This document shows positions 23,565 to 33,745 of a stretch of 64,000 bases of DNA, piece by piece. Position 1 is the stretch's first letter, and each line of letters starts with the position of its first letter. Under the pieces are notes generated by a model, which did no database searches, had not been told where the DNA came from, and saw only the letters and a list, made by a program, of their open reading frames with translations. This DNA comes from Natrinema hispanicum (lineage in GTDB: Archaea; Halobacteriota; Halobacteria; Halobacteriales; Natrialbaceae), in NCBI RefSeq assembly GCF_900111485.1, contig NZ_FOIC01000003.1:62001-126000 (forward strand). The letters run 5' to 3'. The position numbers and the translations under genes were made by a program.

Positions 23565-26231
23565 ATGACTGAGGCGACGGGGATCGTCGGAGAGTTTTTC
23601 TCCCTCAAAGAGGGGACCGACGCCGATCTACTGGCGATGCAGTGTGGTGACTTCTACGAGTTCTTCGGCGAGGACGCCGAACGTGTTAGCGAGGAACTCG
23701 ATCTCAAGGTCTCCCAGAAGTCCTCCCATGGATCATCGTATCCGATGGCCGGCGTGCCGATCGACGACCTCACGCCCTACCTCAAGGCCCTCGTCGAACG
23801 TGGCTACCGGGTCGCCGTCGCCGACCAGTACGAGACCGACTCCGGCCACGCTCGCGAGATCGTCCGCGTCGTGACGCCTGGGACTTTGCTCGAGACCAGC
23901 GATGCCGATGCCCAGTACCTCGCGGCGGTCGTCGACGGCAACGGTGCCAGTGGCTCGAGCGGGAGCGGAGACGGGTACGGCCTTGCCTTTGCGGACGTGA
24001 CGACCGGCCGGTTTCTCGTCGCCGAGGCCGACGACGCCGACGACGCACTGACGGAACTCTACCGGTTCGATCCGGTCGAGGTCCTGCCGGGGCCGGACGT
24101 GCGAACCGACGACGACCTCCTCGGGCGGGTACGCGAACGCAGCGATGCAACCCTCACACTCCACGAGACGGAGGCGTTCGCGCCCAAGCGTGCAGCCCAT
24201 CAGGTGCGCGAACAGTTCGGCACCGAAACCGTCGACCGACTGGCCGTCGACGAACCAGCCATCGCCGCCGCCGGGGCCGTCCTTGCGTACGTCGCGGACA
24301 CCGGTGCGGGCGTGCTGGCCTCGATGACCCGCATCCAGGCCCACCACGGCGACGATCACGTCACGCTGGATGCGACCACCCAGCGCAACCTCGAGTTGAC
24401 CGAGACGATGCAAGGCGAGCGCGACGGCTCGTTGTTCGCGACGATCGATCACACCGAGACCAGTGCCGGCGGTCGCCTGCTGAAAGAGTGGCTTCAGCGT
24501 CCCCGTCGGTCGCTCACGACCTTAGAGCAACGTCAGGAATCCGTGGCCGCGCTGTCGACGGCGGCGCTGGCTCGCGACGAGCTACAGGATGCGCTCGGCG
24601 AGGCCTACGATCTGGCGCGACTCGCCTCGAAGGCGACCCACGGTAGCGCCGACGCACGGGATCTGCTTGCGGTCCAGGAGACGCTCGCGGTCCTGCCTGC
24701 GCTGGCCGAAATCGTCGCATCGAACCCAGATCTGGCCGACTCCCCGCTCTCCGAGATCGTCGCCCGACCGGATCGTGCGGCCGCTGCCGAGCTTCGAGAG
24801 ACGCTCGAGGAAGCCATCGCCGAGGATCCGCCGTCGACGGTCACGCAAGGCGAACTCCTCCAGCAGGGATACGACGACGACCTCGACGAGGTCATCGAGC
24901 GCCACGACGCCGTCAAAGAGTGGCTCGACACGCTCGCCGACCGCGAGAAAGCCCAGCACGGCCTCTCGCACGTCACTGTCGACCGGAACAAGACCGACGG
25001 CTACTACATCCAGGTCGGCAAGTCCGCCGCCGATGGCGTCCCGGATCACTACGAGCAGATCAAGACGCTGAAAAACTCCAAACGGTTTACAACCGACGAA
25101 CTCGAGGCAAAAGAGCGCGAAATCCTCAGACTCGAGGAACAACGCGGCGAACTCGAGTACGAGCTGTTCTGCGAGCTTCGCGAGTCGGTCGCTTCCCATG
25201 CCGAACTGCTCCAGGATGTCGGCCGGGCGCTGGCGACCGTCGACGCACTCGCAAGTCTGGCAACCCACGCTGCCGAGAACCGCTGGGTCCAGCCCGACCT
25301 CCACCAGGGCGATCGCCTCGAGATCGATCAAGGACGCCACCCAGTCGTCGAGCAGACGACTGAGTTCGTCCCCAACGACGTGCGACTCGACGAGGATCGG
25401 GGCTTTCTGGTCGTCACCGGCCCTAACATGTCGGGCAAGTCGACGTACATGCGCCAGGTCGCGTGTATCGTCTTGCTCGCCCAGATCGGCAGTTTCGTCC
25501 CGGCAAAGGAGGCTGAAATCGGGCTGGTCGACGGCATCTTCACCCGTGTCGGTGCGCTGGACGAACTCGCACAGGGGCGCTCGACGTTCATGGTCGAGAT
25601 GAGCGAACTCTCGAACATTCTCCATACCGCGACCGAGGAGTCGCTGGTCATCCTCGATGAGGTCGGCCGCGGGACCGCGACCTACGACGGAATCTCGATC
25701 GCGTGGGCCGCGACAGAGTACCTGCACAACGAGGTCCAGGCCAAGACCCTCTTTGCGACCCACTACCACGAGCTGACTGGGCTGGCGGAGAACCTCCCGC
25801 GCGTCGCCAACGTCCACGTCGCAGCCGACGAACGCGACGGCGATGTGACGTTCCTCCGAACGGTTCGGGACGGCCCCACGGACCGCAGCTACGGGATCCA
25901 CGTCGCCGACCTCGCAGGGGTGCCCGATCCCGTCGTCGACCGCGCTCGAGACGTCTTAGAGCGTCTGCGCGAGGAGAAAGCCATCGAAGCCAAAGGTGGC
26001 GGCTCGAGCGAACCAGTCCAGGCGGTTTTCGATCTGGGCAGCGGAACCATGCAGACACAGGGGCAGGCTGCATCGACCGACGGCGGGCCGACGGAGGCAG
26101 ACGTTGGAGGGGCGCTCGATCCCGACACCGAGGCCGTTCTCGAAGACCTTGAGTCGATCGACGTGAATACGACACCGCCGATCGAACTCGTCTCGAAGGT
26201 CCAAGAGTTACAAGAGCGACTCGAGGACTGA
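23565..26231 (+). CDS. mutS: DNA mismatch repair protein MutS
   Basis: An 888-residue mismatch-recognition ATPase. Domain I contains the mismatch-contacting F-x-E motif in GDFYEFFGEDA. The middle lever and clamp follow, and the C-terminal ABC ATPase has Walker A GPNMSGKST (near residue 620), the signature region ELAQGRSTFMVEMSEL and Walker B ILDEVGRGTATYDG, then ATHYHELTGL. Length and layout fit MutS1. The start MTEATGIVGEFF is chosen because the seven upstream codons are not conserved. mutL follows 390 bp downstream. Confidence 0.96.
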   Translation: MTEATGIVGEFFSLKEGTDADLLAMQCGDFYEFFGEDAERVSEELDLKVSQKSSHGSSYPMAGVPIDDLTPYLKALVERGYRVAVADQYETDSGHAREIVRVVTPGTLLETSDADAQYLAAVVDGNGASGSSGSGDGYGLAFADVTTGRFLVAEADDADDALTELYRFDPVEVLPGPDVRTDDDLLGRVRERSDATLTLHETEAFAPKRAAHQVREQFGTETVDRLAVDEPAIAAAGAVLAYVADTGAGVLASMTRIQAHHGDDHVTLDATTQRNLELTETMQGERDGSLFATIDHTETSAGGRLLKEWLQRPRRSLTTLEQRQESVAALSTAALARDELQDALGEAYDLARLASKATHGSADARDLLAVQETLAVLPALAEIVASNPDLADSPLSEIVARPDRAAAAELRETLEEAIAEDPPSTVTQGELLQQGYDDDLDEVIERHDAVKEWLDTLADREKAQHGLSHVTVDRNKTDGYYIQVGKSAADGVPDHYEQIKTLKNSKRFTTDELEAKEREILRLEEQRGELEYELFCELRESVASHAELLQDVGRALATVDALASLATHAAENRWVQPDLHQGDRLEIDQGRHPVVEQTTEFVPNDVRLDEDRGFLVVTGPNMSGKSTYMRQVACIVLLAQIGSFVPAKEAEIGLVDGIFTRVGALDELAQGRSTFMVEMSELSNILHTATEESLVILDEVGRGTATYDGISIAWAATEYLHNEVQAKTLFATHYHELTGLAENLPRVANVHVAADERDGDVTFLRTVRDGPTDRSYGIHVADLAGVPDPVVDRARDVLERLREEKAIEAKGGGSSEPVQAVFDLGSGTMQTQGQAASTDGGPTEADVGGALDPDTEAVLEDLESIDVNTTPPIELVSKVQELQERLED

Positions 26232-26237
26232 CTGGCG

Positions 26238-26438
26238 TTAGACGCGGCGCTCGAGTGCGTCGAAAACAGCCGTGTACGTCCACAGATACGAGAACACCAG
26301 CGCCAGCACAAGAAGTGGAAGTGTATAGAGCAGTTGCGTGTACGGATCAGGTGGTGAGACGAGTCCCGCTATGAGGTTCGCAACGGCGCTCGAGACGATC
26401 AGCGTCACCAAAAATCGCCCCAGCGTATGCAAATCCAT
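26238..26438 (-). CDS. Small two-span membrane protein between mutS and mutL
   Basis: A 66-residue protein with two hydrophobic spans, about residues 7-26 (GRFLVTLIVSSAVANLIAGL) and 36-56, separated by a Pro-rich loop VSPPDPYTQ. It is on the opposite strand to mutS and mutL and its stop lies 6 bp from the mutS stop. I know similar small haloarchaeal membrane proteins but no function. Confidence 0.65.
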   Translation of the reverse strand: MDLHTLGRFLVTLIVSSAVANLIAGLVSPPDPYTQLLYTLPLLVLALVFSYLWTYTAVFDALERRV

Positions 26439-26616
26439 AGCGAAACTACTTAGAAAAGATTTATATCCGTTGTGATCCGTCTCCTCGAGCGTTGGGCAGT
26501 ACTCTGCTGTCGGGACAGTCGATCCAGCCGGGACGTAAGACCTAACCAGCCGCCATCTGTAGAGCCATCAAGCACATCAGGCGCGTCTCCCCCGTCGCGT
26601 GCCGACGCTGTCTATC

Positions 26617-28812
26617 ATGAGTGAGGAGCCTCTTCCATCGGACGGCGAGACCGAGATCCACCAGCTAGACGAAGACACCGTCGCCCGCATTGCCGCCGGC
26701 GAGGTCGTCGAACGGCCCGCCAGCGCGGTCAAAGAACTCGTCGAGAACAGTCTTGACGCCGGCGCCTCGAGCGTCGACGTCACCGTCGATGGCGGCGGCA
26801 CCGAACTAATCCGGGTCGCCGACGACGGCCACGGGATGGGCGAGGCCGATCTCCGCGCGGCCGTCCGCGAGCACACGACGAGCAAGATCGACGGCCTCGA
26901 GGACTTAGAGTCGGGCGTTGCCACGCTGGGCTTTCGTGGCGAGGCCCTGCACACGATCGGGTCGGTGTCACGGCTGACGATCCGCTCGCGCCCGCGCGAC
27001 GGCGAGGGCGCGGGAACGGAACTCGTCTACGAGGGCGGCGACGTGACGAGTGTCGAGCCGACGGGCTGTCCGGCAGGGACGACGGTCGAGGTCGAAGACC
27101 TCTTTTATAACACGCCCGCCCGCCGGAAGTTCCTGAAGACGACGGCGACGGAGTTCGCCCACGTCAACCGCGTCGTCACGCGCTATGCGCTCGCAAACCC
27201 CGACGTGGCCGTCTCGCTGACCCACGACGGCCGCGAGGTGTTCGCGACGACCGGGCAAGGCGACCTCCAGGCTGCCGTGTTGGCGGTCTACGGCCGCGAG
27301 GTCGCCTCGGCGATGATCCCCGTCGAGGCTGACGGCGACGAACTTCCGCCGGGCCCGCTCGAGTCCGTCTCCGGGCTCGTCTCACATCCCGAAACGAACC
27401 GTTCGAGTCGGGACTATCTCGCAACCTACGTCAACGGCCGGGCCGTGACTGCCGATGCCGTCCGCGAGGGAATTATGGGTGCCTACGGCACGCAACTTGG
27501 CGGCGACCGCTATCCCTTCGTGACGCTCTTTCTGTCGGTTCCCGGCGACGCGGTCGACGTGAACGTCCACCCGCGCAAGCGAGAGGTGCGCTTCGACGAC
27601 GACGATGCGGTCCGCCGGCAAGTCGACGCTGCCGTGGAGTCGGCGCTGCTCGAGCACGGCCTGCTGCGCTCGCGTGCACCACGGGGCCGGTCAGCACCGA
27701 GCGAGGCGCGGGTCGAGCCCGGAGTCGAGACTGGGACGCCCGACTACGAGTCGGCGACGCTCGAGGAGAGCACTGGCGATGTGACACCGACCAGCGGCGC
27801 AGATGGTAACGAAAGCGATCCGGCAGCCACGGCCGACGACGGGACGGACGACGTGCCATCGACCGCTGACCCTGAGCCGGCGAGTACCGATACAGGCGTC
27901 GCCTCACGTGGGGGCGATGCCAGCACCGAGCGCACATTGCGGCCGACGGCGACCACGAGCGAACCGGACGAGTCGTCGACGACCGCGGCGGAGCCGAACA
28001 CTGATCCAGCGCGCGGAACGGGCAGCGAGGCGACGGCCGATTCGACGGCGACGGCAGCCAGTTCGAGTCAGCCGGATTCGAATCCGAGTCACGGCTCGAG
28101 CAGCGAGCGCGACATCGGTTCTGGCGAAGAGCGCACGTTCAGTGCCGCCACCGAACAGCGGACGCTGACCGGCGACGCTGCGACGGGCGACGAAATCGAG
28201 TTCGACTCGCTGCCGTCATTGCGCATACTGGGCCAACTCCACGATACCTATCTGGTCTGTGAGACGCCCGCTGGACTCGTCTTAATCGACCAGCACGCCG
28301 CCGACGAACGGGTCAACTACGAGCGCCTGCAGGACGCGTTCGCCGACGATCCGACCGCACAGGCGCTCGCCGAACCCGTCGAACTCGAGTTGACCGCCGC
28401 GGAGGCGGAAGCCTTCACCCACTACCGCGAGGCGCTCTCGCGGCTTGGGTTCTATGCTGACCGAGTCGACGATCGAACGGTCGCGGTGACGACCGTCCCC
28501 GCGGTGCTCGAGGAGACGCTCGAGCCGGATCGACTGCGGGACGTGCTCACTGCCTTTGTCGACGGCGATGACGAGGCGGGGGCCGAGACGATCGATGCGC
28601 TGGCTGACCAGTTTCTCGGCGATCTGGCCTGCTATCCCTCGATCACGGGGAACACGTCGCTGACCGAGGGATCGGTGATCGACCTGCTCGAGGCGTTAGA
28701 CGACTGTGAAAACCCCTATTCCTGTCCGCACGGGCGACCGGTACTCGTCGAGTTCGACGAAGCCGAGCTCGAAGCGCGGTTCGAGCGGGATTATCCAGGT
28801 CACGGCAGCTAG
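26617..28812 (+). CDS. mutL: DNA mismatch repair protein MutL
   Basis: A 731-residue GHKL ATPase. The N-terminal domain has ELVENSLDAGASSVDV, DDGHGMGEADL, GFRGEALHTIGSVS and DLFYNTPARRKF. A long acidic Ser/Thr/Pro linker of roughly 180 residues follows. The C-terminal domain carries DQHAADERVNYE, the DQHA-x2-E-x4-E metal-site motif of endonuclease-type MutL, and CPHGRP near the end, so it is probably a nicking MutL. The stop codon shares the tetranucleotide CTAG with the stop of the convergent MFS gene. Confidence 0.96.
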   Translation: MSEEPLPSDGETEIHQLDEDTVARIAAGEVVERPASAVKELVENSLDAGASSVDVTVDGGGTELIRVADDGHGMGEADLRAAVREHTTSKIDGLEDLESGVATLGFRGEALHTIGSVSRLTIRSRPRDGEGAGTELVYEGGDVTSVEPTGCPAGTTVEVEDLFYNTPARRKFLKTTATEFAHVNRVVTRYALANPDVAVSLTHDGREVFATTGQGDLQAAVLAVYGREVASAMIPVEADGDELPPGPLESVSGLVSHPETNRSSRDYLATYVNGRAVTADAVREGIMGAYGTQLGGDRYPFVTLFLSVPGDAVDVNVHPRKREVRFDDDDAVRRQVDAAVESALLEHGLLRSRAPRGRSAPSEARVEPGVETGTPDYESATLEESTGDVTPTSGADGNESDPAATADDGTDDVPSTADPEPASTDTGVASRGGDASTERTLRPTATTSEPDESSTTAAEPNTDPARGTGSEATADSTATAASSSQPDSNPSHGSSSERDIGSGEERTFSAATEQRTLTGDAATGDEIEFDSLPSLRILGQLHDTYLVCETPAGLVLIDQHAADERVNYERLQDAFADDPTAQALAEPVELELTAAEAEAFTHYREALSRLGFYADRVDDRTVAVTTVPAVLEETLEPDRLRDVLTAFVDGDDEAGAETIDALADQFLGDLACYPSITGNTSLTEGSVIDLLEALDDCENPYSCPHGRPVLVEFDEAELEARFERDYPGHGS

Positions 28813-30107
28813 GTTCCTCGAGCTGTGCGGCAGGCCGTGCGCTCGTGTCGATAGAGCCAGATCGCACAGCAAAACGAGATCGCGCCGGCGGCGGTAGCAA
28901 TAGCGAACGCGATCCGATAGCCAAGCGGCGTATAGACGCGCACGCCGCCGGTGAGGTCGCCGGTCCAGTAGGTATCGAGCGCCCAGCCCATCACCGTTGG
29001 CAAGATCGCAGCCCCAACGAACGCACCGAAGTTGACCGTCCCGGTCGAGATGCCGCTCGCGTTGCTGGGGTGGCGATCCTTCACGACAGCGTAGCCAAGC
29101 AAGAACGCGCCCTGCAGGAAGCCGGTCAGGAAAAAGACCGCGCCGACGACGACGAGCGGCGACGATCCAACGGCTGCGATCACGGCGAGACAGGCCGTAA
29201 AACAGCCGGCTCCGGCGACGATCAGTTCCATCCGGCGCTCGAGGCGGTCCGAGAGCCAGCCGATCGCCGGCGGCCCGGTCATGATCCCGACGCTGCCGAG
29301 CAAGGTAATCGTCGACGCCGTCGTGACGGAGACGTCGTACATCTGGACGACGTACGGGACGCCCCAGAGCCCGAAGAGGGTGAGATTCACGCCAGTTATA
29401 CAGAAGAGCATGATCGAGACGACCCAGACCAACGGGTCGCAGAGTACGGCTGTGAGCGACGAGCGAAGCTGCGCGTTCGTGACCGTCTCCCGTTGGGGGA
29501 CGCCCTCGAGCGGCTCGAATCCCGCCTTGGCTGGCGTGTCTCGGACGAGGGCGAACACAGCCACGGCGGCGACGAATCCAGCCACACCGACTGAGCCGAT
29601 CGAGACTCGCCAGCCGACGGCACCGACGGCGATCGCAAGCGGGGTCGTCGCGAGGACGCCGCCGAACCCGGAGAGCGTAAACGTCAGGCCGCTCATCGTC
29701 GCGAACTCATCGGCGCGAAACCAGGTCGCACAGAATCGGAGAATACAGACGAAAATAACGCTGCCGCCGAGGCCGACGAGGCCGCGGGCGAGCACGGCCA
29801 CGAGATACGAGTCGGCGATGGCGAATCCGATCGTGCCGACGCTCATCACCGCCGCGCCGATCGTCGCCGTACGCCGCGGGCCGACGTGGTCGGCCAGCAA
29901 GCCGGTTGGGATCTGCATCACAGCATACACCCAGAAGAAGACGGCGTGAAGCGTCCCCAACTGTGTGCCCGTCGTTTCGAACGCGGCCATGAGATTTGCT
30001 GCGAGTACCGCAGTCGAGAGCCGATTGGTGTTGACGAGCAGAAAGGCGATACCCATCGTCGCCCAGAGAACCCACCGCCACCGAACGGGATCACGCCAGC
30101 GTCGCAT
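28809..30107 (-). CDS. MFS transporter
   Basis: A 432-residue protein with 12 hydrophobic spans of the major facilitator superfamily. The loop 2-3 signature appears as GLLADHVGPRRTAT, and the equivalent in the second half as GWLSDRLERRMELI. NTNRLSTAVLAANL in TM1 resembles anion/organic-acid symporters, but the substrate cannot be named. The start at 30107 removes a poorly conserved upstream extension. It is convergent with mutL. Confidence 0.88.
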   Translation of the reverse strand: MRRWRDPVRWRWVLWATMGIAFLLVNTNRLSTAVLAANLMAAFETTGTQLGTLHAVFFWVYAVMQIPTGLLADHVGPRRTATIGAAVMSVGTIGFAIADSYLVAVLARGLVGLGGSVIFVCILRFCATWFRADEFATMSGLTFTLSGFGGVLATTPLAIAVGAVGWRVSIGSVGVAGFVAAVAVFALVRDTPAKAGFEPLEGVPQRETVTNAQLRSSLTAVLCDPLVWVVSIMLFCITGVNLTLFGLWGVPYVVQMYDVSVTTASTITLLGSVGIMTGPPAIGWLSDRLERRMELIVAGAGCFTACLAVIAAVGSSPLVVVGAVFFLTGFLQGAFLLGYAVVKDRHPSNASGISTGTVNFGAFVGAAILPTVMGWALDTYWTGDLTGGVRVYTPLGYRIAFAIATAAGAISFCCAIWLYRHERTACRTARGT

Positions 30108-30580
30108 GTCCCACCCTCTCCATCCCGCAGTGCCGAAAAGATTCACCATCCGGATACTTCCAGACGAGCGCATCGGCGACCGCGGGACAAACGAGTTGGG
30201 TCGTATCCACAGGACCCGTAACCGACTCCGTCGTTCTGTCGTCTGTTTGTCAACTGTCGGAAGGATAGAAACCGTCAGTCCTCGCCATCCGGAACATATT
30301 ATCAGCTAGTTTTGGTATTAGGTATCATATACGTTAGATATGTCTCGAGCGGCCAGCGAAATACAAATCGATAGATTCATCATTATTATTTTATTAAGTT
30401 CACAACGGAGGTGGAGTCAGTGACCGCGACTCCTGCATGCGAATTTCGTTTGTGTCATATATTACCGCGGCAAAGAATACCTATATTGTGTGTCACTATC
30501 AGACATGCTCGGTGGCGGTCTATGAGCCTAGCTAGCGCATCATACTACTGAAGTCTGTCACCATTTTTGTCCAAACATCA
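30108..30580. other. Divergent intergenic region, AT-rich toward the right
   Basis: A gap of about 470 bp between the divergent MFS and acetate-channel genes. From about 30290 it becomes strongly AT-rich (for example ATTATTATTTTATTAAG near 30383), consistent with regulatory DNA. No gene is visible. Confidence 0.5.
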
Positions 30581-30583
30581 TGC

Positions 30584-30590
30584 TTTATAA
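30584..30590 (+). promoter_or_regulatory. TATA box of the acetate-channel gene
   Basis: TTTATAA lies 25-31 nt before the ATG at 30615, indicating a leaderless transcript and supporting that start. Confidence 0.65.
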
Positions 30591-30614
30591 CCCGGTATTC
30601 ACTATGATGTTTTG

Positions 30615-31238
30615 ATGCCTGCAAATACCAACACCGGAAACCCGGGTCCCCTTGGCCTGGCTGCGTTCAGCCTCACGACGATTTTGCTGAGCCTCGTTAA
30701 TTCCGGACTCTTCGGTCTCGAACTCGAAATGGCGCTGATTCCGATGGCACTCGGCTTTGGCGGCTTTGTCCAGTTGCTCGTCGGGATGTTGGAGTACAAC
30801 GAAGGCAACACCTTCGGACTGACCGCCTTTACCAGCTACGGTGCGTTCTGGATCTGGTTTGGCCTCCTCATCACGATGACTCACAACGGGATTCTCCCGT
30901 CGGTTGGCGCACAGGCGATCGGTGTGGTGCTCCTCGTCTGGGGGCTGTTCACCGTTGGAATGTGGATCAGCACGTTCAAGCTCAACTGGGCGCTCTGGAG
31001 CGTCTTCCTCGTGCTCTCGATCACGTTCTTCCTGCTCGCCTTCGGCGACATCCTCGGGATCGCGTCGCTGGTCACCCTCGGTGGCTACCTCGGACTCGTC
31101 ACCGGCGCGGGTGCACTCTACATCAGCGTCGCGGAAGTGACCAACTGGAGCTTCGACGCCGAAGTCCTCCCGCTGGGCGGCCAGCCGCTCAAGTCGAAAC
31201 CGACCAGCCAGGACTCGATGAGCGTCGCTGACGACTGA
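30615..31238 (+). CDS. Acetate uptake channel (GPR1/FUN34/YaaH = SatP family)
   Basis: A 207-residue protein with six hydrophobic spans. The family signature NPGPLGLAAFSLTT stands at the N-terminus, and the last part ends in a soluble tail. The GPR1/YaaH family carries acetate and succinate across the membrane. The start at 30615 is preferred over the preceding codon because of the TATA spacing. Confidence 0.92.
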   Translation: MPANTNTGNPGPLGLAAFSLTTILLSLVNSGLFGLELEMALIPMALGFGGFVQLLVGMLEYNEGNTFGLTAFTSYGAFWIWFGLLITMTHNGILPSVGAQAIGVVLLVWGLFTVGMWISTFKLNWALWSVFLVLSITFFLLAFGDILGIASLVTLGGYLGLVTGAGALYISVAEVTNWSFDAEVLPLGGQPLKSKPTSQDSMSVADD

Positions 31239-31398
31239 TCGGCACCCACAGGTAGCTGACTGTCGTATCCAGTGCGCCCTCCACCAGACCGCCGCGCTGG
31301 GGACGATTCCTTTCTGCTGTCGACACACCGTCCAAAACACCCGAGTCGTCACTGTCGGTGTCCAACAGTATAGGATTCTCGAGCCCGTAGCACCGCCT

Positions 31399-32475
31399 AT
31401 GACTTCCCCTCGCGTCCTCGACGGGGCGAGCGCCGGCGGCCAGTTTCTCCGGACCGCGCTCGCGCTGTCGGTCCTCGAGAACGAACCGGTTCGCCTCGAG
31501 AACGTCCGCGGTGATCGGCCGAATCCGGGACTGGCCCACCAGCATCTGGCGGCCCTCGAGACGATCGCCGACGTGTGTGACGCCGACGTGTCGGGCGACG
31601 AACTCGGTGCGGAGACGATCGAATTCGAGCCGATGCTCGAGCCGGCCGCTGATCGAACGGTCCGTGGCCGACTCGCAGGCGGCGAGTACACGGTCGACAT
31701 CGGAACTGCGGGCAGCGCCACGCTGCTGTTCGATACCCTCCTGCCGCTCGCGACGATCCTCGAGTCGCCGCTGTCGGTGACCGTGACCGGGGGGACGGAC
31801 GTAGCGTGGTCGCCGCCGCTGGATTACGTTCGGTACGTGAAACTGCCCCTGCTTCGCCGATTCGGCCTTGCGGCTGCCTGCGAGGTCGACCGCCGAGGGT
31901 TCTACCCCGCTGGCGGCGGCCGAGCGACGCTGCACCTCGCGCCCTCGACGCTCGAGCGAATCGAACTCGTCGATCGTGGCCCGATCGAGCGCCTCCGGAT
32001 CTATTCGACCGAATCGGCATCGCTGGCCGACCGCGACGTGGCACACCGCCAAGCTGCGGGGGCGCTCGAGCGGCTGGCTCACGACGCCACACCCGACCTC
32101 GAAGAACGCTGCGAGACGACTGCTGAAAGCGCCTGTCCGGGCTCCGCGCTGGTGCTCCGAATCGATCACGGGACCGGCATCGCCGGCGTGTCGGCCCTCG
32201 GCGAGCGCGGCACGCCAGCCGAACGCGTCGGCGAAGACGCCGCCGACGCCGCGATCCGATTTCTCGAGGGGAGCGCCCCTGTCGACCGTCATATGGCCGA
32301 CCAGTTGCTGGTCGTCCTCGCAGTCGCTGGCGGACGGGTTCGTATCCCGGCCGTCACCGATCACGTCGAGACCGGCTGTGCGCTGCTCGAAGATGTCGGG
32401 ATCGACGTCGACCGTGAACCCGACGGTGAGACGACGGTCGTGTCGGTCACGTCGCCGCTGACCGAGAACCGGTAG
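31399..32475 (+). CDS. rtcA: RNA 3'-terminal phosphate cyclase
   Basis: A 358-residue enzyme that uses ATP to convert RNA 3'-phosphates to 2',3'-cyclic phosphates through an adenylated histidine. It begins LDGASAGGQFLRTALALSVL; archaeal RtcA usually has G-E-G-G-G in this position, so this start is variant. RPNPGLAHQHLAAL, TVDIGTAGSATLLF and RGFYPAGGGRATL follow, and the catalytic His298 lies in RHMADQLLVVLA. The length is normal. Confidence 0.93.
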   Translation: MTSPRVLDGASAGGQFLRTALALSVLENEPVRLENVRGDRPNPGLAHQHLAALETIADVCDADVSGDELGAETIEFEPMLEPAADRTVRGRLAGGEYTVDIGTAGSATLLFDTLLPLATILESPLSVTVTGGTDVAWSPPLDYVRYVKLPLLRRFGLAAACEVDRRGFYPAGGGRATLHLAPSTLERIELVDRGPIERLRIYSTESASLADRDVAHRQAAGALERLAHDATPDLEERCETTAESACPGSALVLRIDHGTGIAGVSALGERGTPAERVGEDAADAAIRFLEGSAPVDRHMADQLLVVLAVAGGRVRIPAVTDHVETGCALLEDVGIDVDREPDGETTVVSVTSPLTENR

Positions 32476-32657
32476 CTCGAGACCGACTGCAGCTGTCTTC
32501 GGCTCTGGACACCCAATCCGCAGCCGGTCGCCAGCGGGCGATTCGGTGGTTCGTTCGTCGACTGACCGCCATAACTTATATCGGTGCCGTCCGTTGACAG
32601 AACTATGACCGGCGGACAGACTGCCGTTTGCGCCCTCGCGACCCGGGTGGTCACTCC

Positions 32658-33611
32658 GTGAGCGATATCGTTACGTTCGGCGAGACGATGCTCCGACTGT
32701 CGCCACCGGGCTCCGAGCGTCTCGAGAACGCCGACGAGCTCGAGGTTCGTGCCGGCGGTGCAGAGAGCAACGTCGCCATCGCGGCGAGTCGGCTGGGCGC
32801 GTCGGCGACCTGGCTGTCGAAGGTCCCCGAGACGCCGCTTGGCCGCCGCGTCGTCGGCGAACTCCAGGGCCACGGCATCGAGACAGACGTCGTCTGGAGC
32901 CACCACGGGCGACAAGGGACCTACTATCTCGAGCATGCAGGCGAGCCACGCGGGACGAACGTGATCTACGACCGGGAAAACACCGCCATCTCGACCGCGG
33001 AGGCACGCGAGTTCGACATCGACCTGATTCAGAACGCGCAGGTGTTCTTTACGACCGGGATCACGCCCGCACTCTCGACGACGCTTCGGGACACGACGCT
33101 AAACCTGCTCAAAGCAGCCCGCAAGGGCGGCACATCGGCCGCCTTCGATTTCAACTATCGGCGCAAGCTCTGGTCGCCCGACGAGGCCAGAGAGACGCTG
33201 ACGAAACTGTTTCCGGGGATCGACATCCTCGTCATCGCCGCCCGCGACGCCCGCACCGTCCTCGGATTCGAAGGCGACCCGCGCCAGCTCGCGCACAAAC
33301 TCGGCTCCCAGTACGACTTCACGACTGTCGTCGTCACTCGCGGCGAGGAGGGCGCGGTCGGCTGGCACGACAGCGTCGTCCACGATCATGCGGCCTACGA
33401 GACCGACACCGTCGATCCGATCGGCACCGGCGACGCCTTTACCGGCGCGTTCATCGCCCGCCGACTCGACGGCGACGACGTCCCGACCGCCCTCGAGTAC
33501 GCCGCAGCGACGGCCGCGCTCAAGCGGACGATTCCCGGCGACGCAGCCCTCGTTACCGCCGACGAGGTCGACGCCGTCGTCAAAGACAGTAGCAAGGGTA
33601 TCTCTCGGTAG
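32658..33611 (+). CDS. kdgK: 2-keto-3-deoxygluconate kinase (PfkB family)
   Basis: A 317-residue sugar kinase of the ribokinase fold. It shows ITFGETMLRLSP-like SDIVTFGETMLRLSP at the N-terminus, GGAESNVAIAASRLG, DFNYRRKLWSPDEA and the C-terminal PfkB signature DTVDPIGTGDAFTGAF with catalytic Asp. These sequences resemble archaeal KDG/KDGal kinases of the semi-phosphorylative Entner-Doudoroff pathway. The start is a GTG, chosen because the family begins directly at SDIVTFGE. Substrate assignment is from similarity. Confidence 0.85.
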   Translation: MSDIVTFGETMLRLSPPGSERLENADELEVRAGGAESNVAIAASRLGASATWLSKVPETPLGRRVVGELQGHGIETDVVWSHHGRQGTYYLEHAGEPRGTNVIYDRENTAISTAEAREFDIDLIQNAQVFFTTGITPALSTTLRDTTLNLLKAARKGGTSAAFDFNYRRKLWSPDEARETLTKLFPGIDILVIAARDARTVLGFEGDPRQLAHKLGSQYDFTTVVVTRGEEGAVGWHDSVVHDHAAYETDTVDPIGTGDAFTGAFIARRLDGDDVPTALEYAAATAALKRTIPGDAALVTADEVDAVVKDSSKGISR

Positions 33612-33745
33612 TCCGGTTGCCCGAACGATCCATCCTGTTTGCAGCTGTTGGCTCCCGCTCGGATCGATTTCTCGCACACTGCGACGGTAAAGGATCGGTG
33701 GCAGTTGCCCGCCGCTTTTTACCGGCTGCCGTGATAGCCACCCCC

